8,776 bases of DNA, taken from NCBI GenBank assembly GCA_017694765.1, contig JADIML010000109.1:1-8776 (forward strand). Direction: 5' to 3'. Origin of the DNA: Candidatus Scybalomonas excrementavium. GTDB lineage: Bacteria; Bacillota; Clostridia; Lachnospirales; Lachnospiraceae. A program made the position numbers and the translations under genes. Shown one piece after another: positions 7,803 through 8,776 of the stretch (positions within the stretch are counted from its first letter, which is position 1; every line of letters starts with the position of its first letter). The notes beneath the pieces are model-generated. The model saw only the letters and a list, made by a program, of their open reading frames with translations. It made no database searches and was not told the origin of the DNA.

Positions 7803-7916
7803 ATGGAAGAGAGAATAGAACGAAACTCTCCAAAAAAGGCAGTTTACCAATTTTATATTCAGATGAATTCAGATGACCTTATATGTAAACCAAACAGTTT
7901 CGGAGTTACTTGGTAA
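7803..7916 (+). CDS. 37-codon upstream ORF (possible leader peptide) in the corA-like leader
   Basis: ATG at 7803, TAA at 7914-7916; the peptide starts MEERIERNSPKKAV and ends KPNSFGVTW. It begins about 34 nt after the predicted transcription start, with AGGAA at 7794-7798 as a short-spaced ribosome binding site. It has no membrane segment and matches no family I know. Its codons are compatible with the neighbours, but at this length that is weak evidence. Its stop lies inside the 3' arm of the leader's long stem (7910-7925), so a ribosome finishing the ORF would open that stem. Leader peptides are known for corA and mgtA in Salmonella. The acidic start is of the kind reported to destabilise ribosomes at low Mg2+. 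The role here is inference, and the ORF could be chance. Confidence 0.45.
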   Translation: MEERIERNSPKKAVYQFYIQMNSDDLICKPNSFGVTW

Positions 7917-7925
7917 TCTGCCTTT
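7809..7925 (+). promoter_or_regulatory. Structured mRNA leader with long-range stem and possible pseudoknot
   Basis: Main stem: 7835-7850 pairs with 7910-7925 over 16 positions with a single U-U mismatch, enclosing a 59-nt loop. CGAAACT at 7821-7827, just 5' of the stem, is fully complementary to AGTTTCG at 7896-7902 inside the loop, giving an H-type pseudoknot. Competing pairs exist: GAGAG 7809-7813 with CTCTC 7826-7830, GTTTAC 7842-7847 with GTAAAC 7885-7890, and ACCAA 7889-7893 with TTGGT 7910-7914. Mutually exclusive pairings are what a switching RNA would show. There is no U-tract after the main stem, so it is not an intrinsic terminator. It does not match the M-box or the Mn2+ (yybP-ykoY) motif as I know them. 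Confidence 0.5.
7858..7876 (+). repeat. Tandem 9-base direct repeat TTCAGATGA
   Basis: TTCAGATGA occurs at 7858-7866 and again at 7868-7876, a 10-bp period. It lies in the loop of the long leader stem and inside the 37-codon ORF, where the two copies are read in different frames, so protein repetition does not explain it. It may be a small duplication or two binding positions. Confidence 0.55.
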
Positions 7926-7956
7926 GGATAAAAAAGTAAGAAATAAAATTTATCTG

Positions 7957-7978
7957 TTCTAGATAGCGATTGCTAGAA
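7957..7978 (+). promoter_or_regulatory. Second leader hairpin
   Basis: TTCTAG (7957-7962) pairs with CTAGAA (7973-7978) around 10 nt. An alternative small hairpin TAGC/GCTA with a GATT loop (7964-7975) competes with it. It is followed by AAAAGAG, with no U-tract. The stem is weak and may be incidental. Confidence 0.3.
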
Positions 7979-7993
7979 AAAGAGAAGCAAATG

Positions 7994-8026
7994 TATTAGC
8001 ATGGGATAAAAATGGACATGCTAATA
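7994..8026 (+). promoter_or_regulatory. Third leader hairpin, just upstream of the corA-like ribosome binding site
   Basis: Perfect 10-bp stem: TATTAGCATG (7994-8003) pairs with CATGCTAATA (8017-8026), 13-nt loop. It ends 10 bases before the AAAGGAAG ribosome binding site and is followed by A-rich rather than U-rich sequence. It is therefore not an intrinsic terminator on this strand; it could influence translation start or mRNA stability, or be a dyad operator site. Confidence 0.5.
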
Positions 8027-8036
8027 AAAAATCAAG

Positions 8037-8044
8037 AAAGGAAG
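8037..8044 (+). promoter_or_regulatory. Ribosome binding site of the corA-like gene
   Basis: AAAGGAAG lies 7 bases before the ATG at 8052-8054 and decides that start. Upstream, the frame has no other start with a comparable site. Confidence 0.85.
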
Positions 8045-8051
8045 TCCACTC

Positions 8052-8776
8052 ATGGTAAGAGTTTTTCGAACAATTGATGATTCTATCCATCAAATTAATG
8101 AAATATATGACGGTTGTTGGGTGGCATTATCCGCACCATCTGCTACAGAATTATTAGATATATCCAATCGTTTTCATATCGATATTGATCATTTAAGAGC
8201 GCCACTTGATGAAGAAGAACGTTCTCGTATCGAAGTGGAAGATGAATATACCTTAATTATTGTGGATATTCCTATGATAGAAGAGCGAAAGGGAAAAGAT
8301 TATTTTATTACGATTCCATGTGGGATTATTTTGACAGATAAGTTAATTTTTACAGTGTGCTTAATGGAAACACCAATCCTTGAGGTTTTTATGGATGGTC
8401 GTATTCGAAACTTTTGGACGTTTAAGAAAACAAGGTTTATTCTTCAAATTTTATATAAGAATGCGAGTATGTATTTACAGTATTTAAGAAATATTGATAA
8501 AAAGAGCGATGAAGTAGAGAAGAAACTACATATCGCTACGAAAAATAGTGAGTTGATTGAGCTATTAGAGTTGCAAAAAAGTTTGCTTTATTTTTCTACT
8601 TCTCTTCGAGCGAATGAAGTTGTTTTGGAAAAAATGTTAAAGATAGAAAGAATTAAACAATATCCAGAAGATGAAGATTTATTAGAGGATGTTATTATTG
8701 AAAATAAGCAGGCAATTGAGATGGCACAGCTTTATAGTGGAATTTTAAATGGGACAACCGATGCGTATGCTTCTAT
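8052..8776 (+). CDS. CorA-family magnesium/divalent metal-ion transporter (3' truncated by window)
   Basis: CorA proteins are homopentameric inner-membrane channels that import Mg2+ or related divalent cations, gated by metal bound to the cytoplasmic domain. The window holds the first 241 residues, the large cytoplasmic N-terminal domain. Recognisable are HLRAPLDEEERSRIEVEDEY (47-66), the alpha/beta strand LIIVDIPMI (68-76), IPCGIILTDKLIFTV (88-102), ETPILEVF (106-113), and a long, mostly helical stalk from about 125 on (for example QILYKNASMYLQYLRNID), ending AQLYSGILNGTTDAYAS. The family is normally a little over 300 residues, so the two membrane helices and the selectivity-filter GMN motif lie beyond the window. 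They could not be checked, and neither could ion specificity or intactness. It is transcribed from the consensus promoter at 7734-7762 through an unusually long structured leader. Confidence 0.88.
   Translation, partial: MVRVFRTIDDSIHQINEIYDGCWVALSAPSATELLDISNRFHIDIDHLRAPLDEEERSRIEVEDEYTLIIVDIPMIEERKGKDYFITIPCGIILTDKLIFTVCLMETPILEVFMDGRIRNFWTFKKTRFILQILYKNASMYLQYLRNIDKKSDEVEKKLHIATKNSELIELLELQKSLLYFSTSLRANEVVLEKMLKIERIKQYPEDEDLLEDVIIENKQAIEMAQLYSGILNGTTDAYAS

Noticed and set aside
7769..8051. M-box or yybP-ykoY (Mn2+) riboswitch upstream of the transporter
   Set aside because: The conserved blocks of those classes, as far as I can recall them, are not visible; the stems found have a different layout. 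Only an Infernal scan can settle this.
8012..8077. Short ORF starting ATGGACATG overlapping the corA start in another frame
   Set aside because: 21 codons, no good ribosome binding site of its own, and it lies within a hairpin and the clear start of the corA-like gene.
1..8776. CRISPR array, insertion sequence, phage gene, tRNA or rRNA
   Set aside because: No regularly spaced repeats, transposase or integrase motifs, or RNA-gene signatures were seen on either strand.

Overview
The window looks like chromosomal DNA of an AT-rich, anaerobic, probably spore-forming Firmicute, most likely a Clostridia member close to Lachnospiraceae. Supporting this are the strong AT bias, near-consensus SigA promoters, AGGAG-type ribosome binding sites, a roughly 1400-residue fused (R)-2-hydroxyacyl-CoA dehydratase activase-type protein of a kind common in strict anaerobes, and a small LysM protein without a signal peptide. 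No mobile element, CRISPR array, rRNA or tRNA is visible.

Left part (1-2757, + strand): the end of an OmpR/PhoB-type response regulator, its membrane sensor histidine kinase, and a divergent SirTM-like sirtuin. The three genes are joined by two ATGA stop/start overlaps, so they form one tightly coupled operon. It ends at a perfect 15-bp hairpin (2763-2810) with U-tracts in both directions, which also serves the convergent gene on the other strand.

Middle (2879-7108, - strand): one gene for a 1409-residue protein with two complete ASKHA-type activase domains, each with its own nucleotide loop and Cys pair for a [4Fe-4S] cluster. These are followed by a Cys-rich linker, a DUF2229-like region and a dehydratase-related C-terminal region. 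It has its own promoter (7229-7257) and a leader of about 110 nt that can fold into an inner hairpin inside a bulged outer stem.

Right part (7321-8776, + strand): a 115-residue double-LysM protein transcribed divergently from the activase gene, then a 383-bp region with no annotated gene, then the first 241 codons of a CorA-family metal-ion transporter that runs off the window. The 383-bp region is the most unusual part. It has a terminator-like hairpin, a perfect TTGACA-N17-TATAAT promoter, a 37-codon upstream ORF with its own ribosome binding site, a long-range stem (15 of 16 pairs) whose 3' arm covers that ORF's stop codon, a possible 7-bp pseudoknot into the loop of that stem, and two further hairpins before the corA start. 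I recognise no known riboswitch class in it. The layout resembles the leader-peptide plus structured-leader control known for Mg2+ transporter genes of enteric bacteria, but this specific element is unfamiliar to me and its function is inference.
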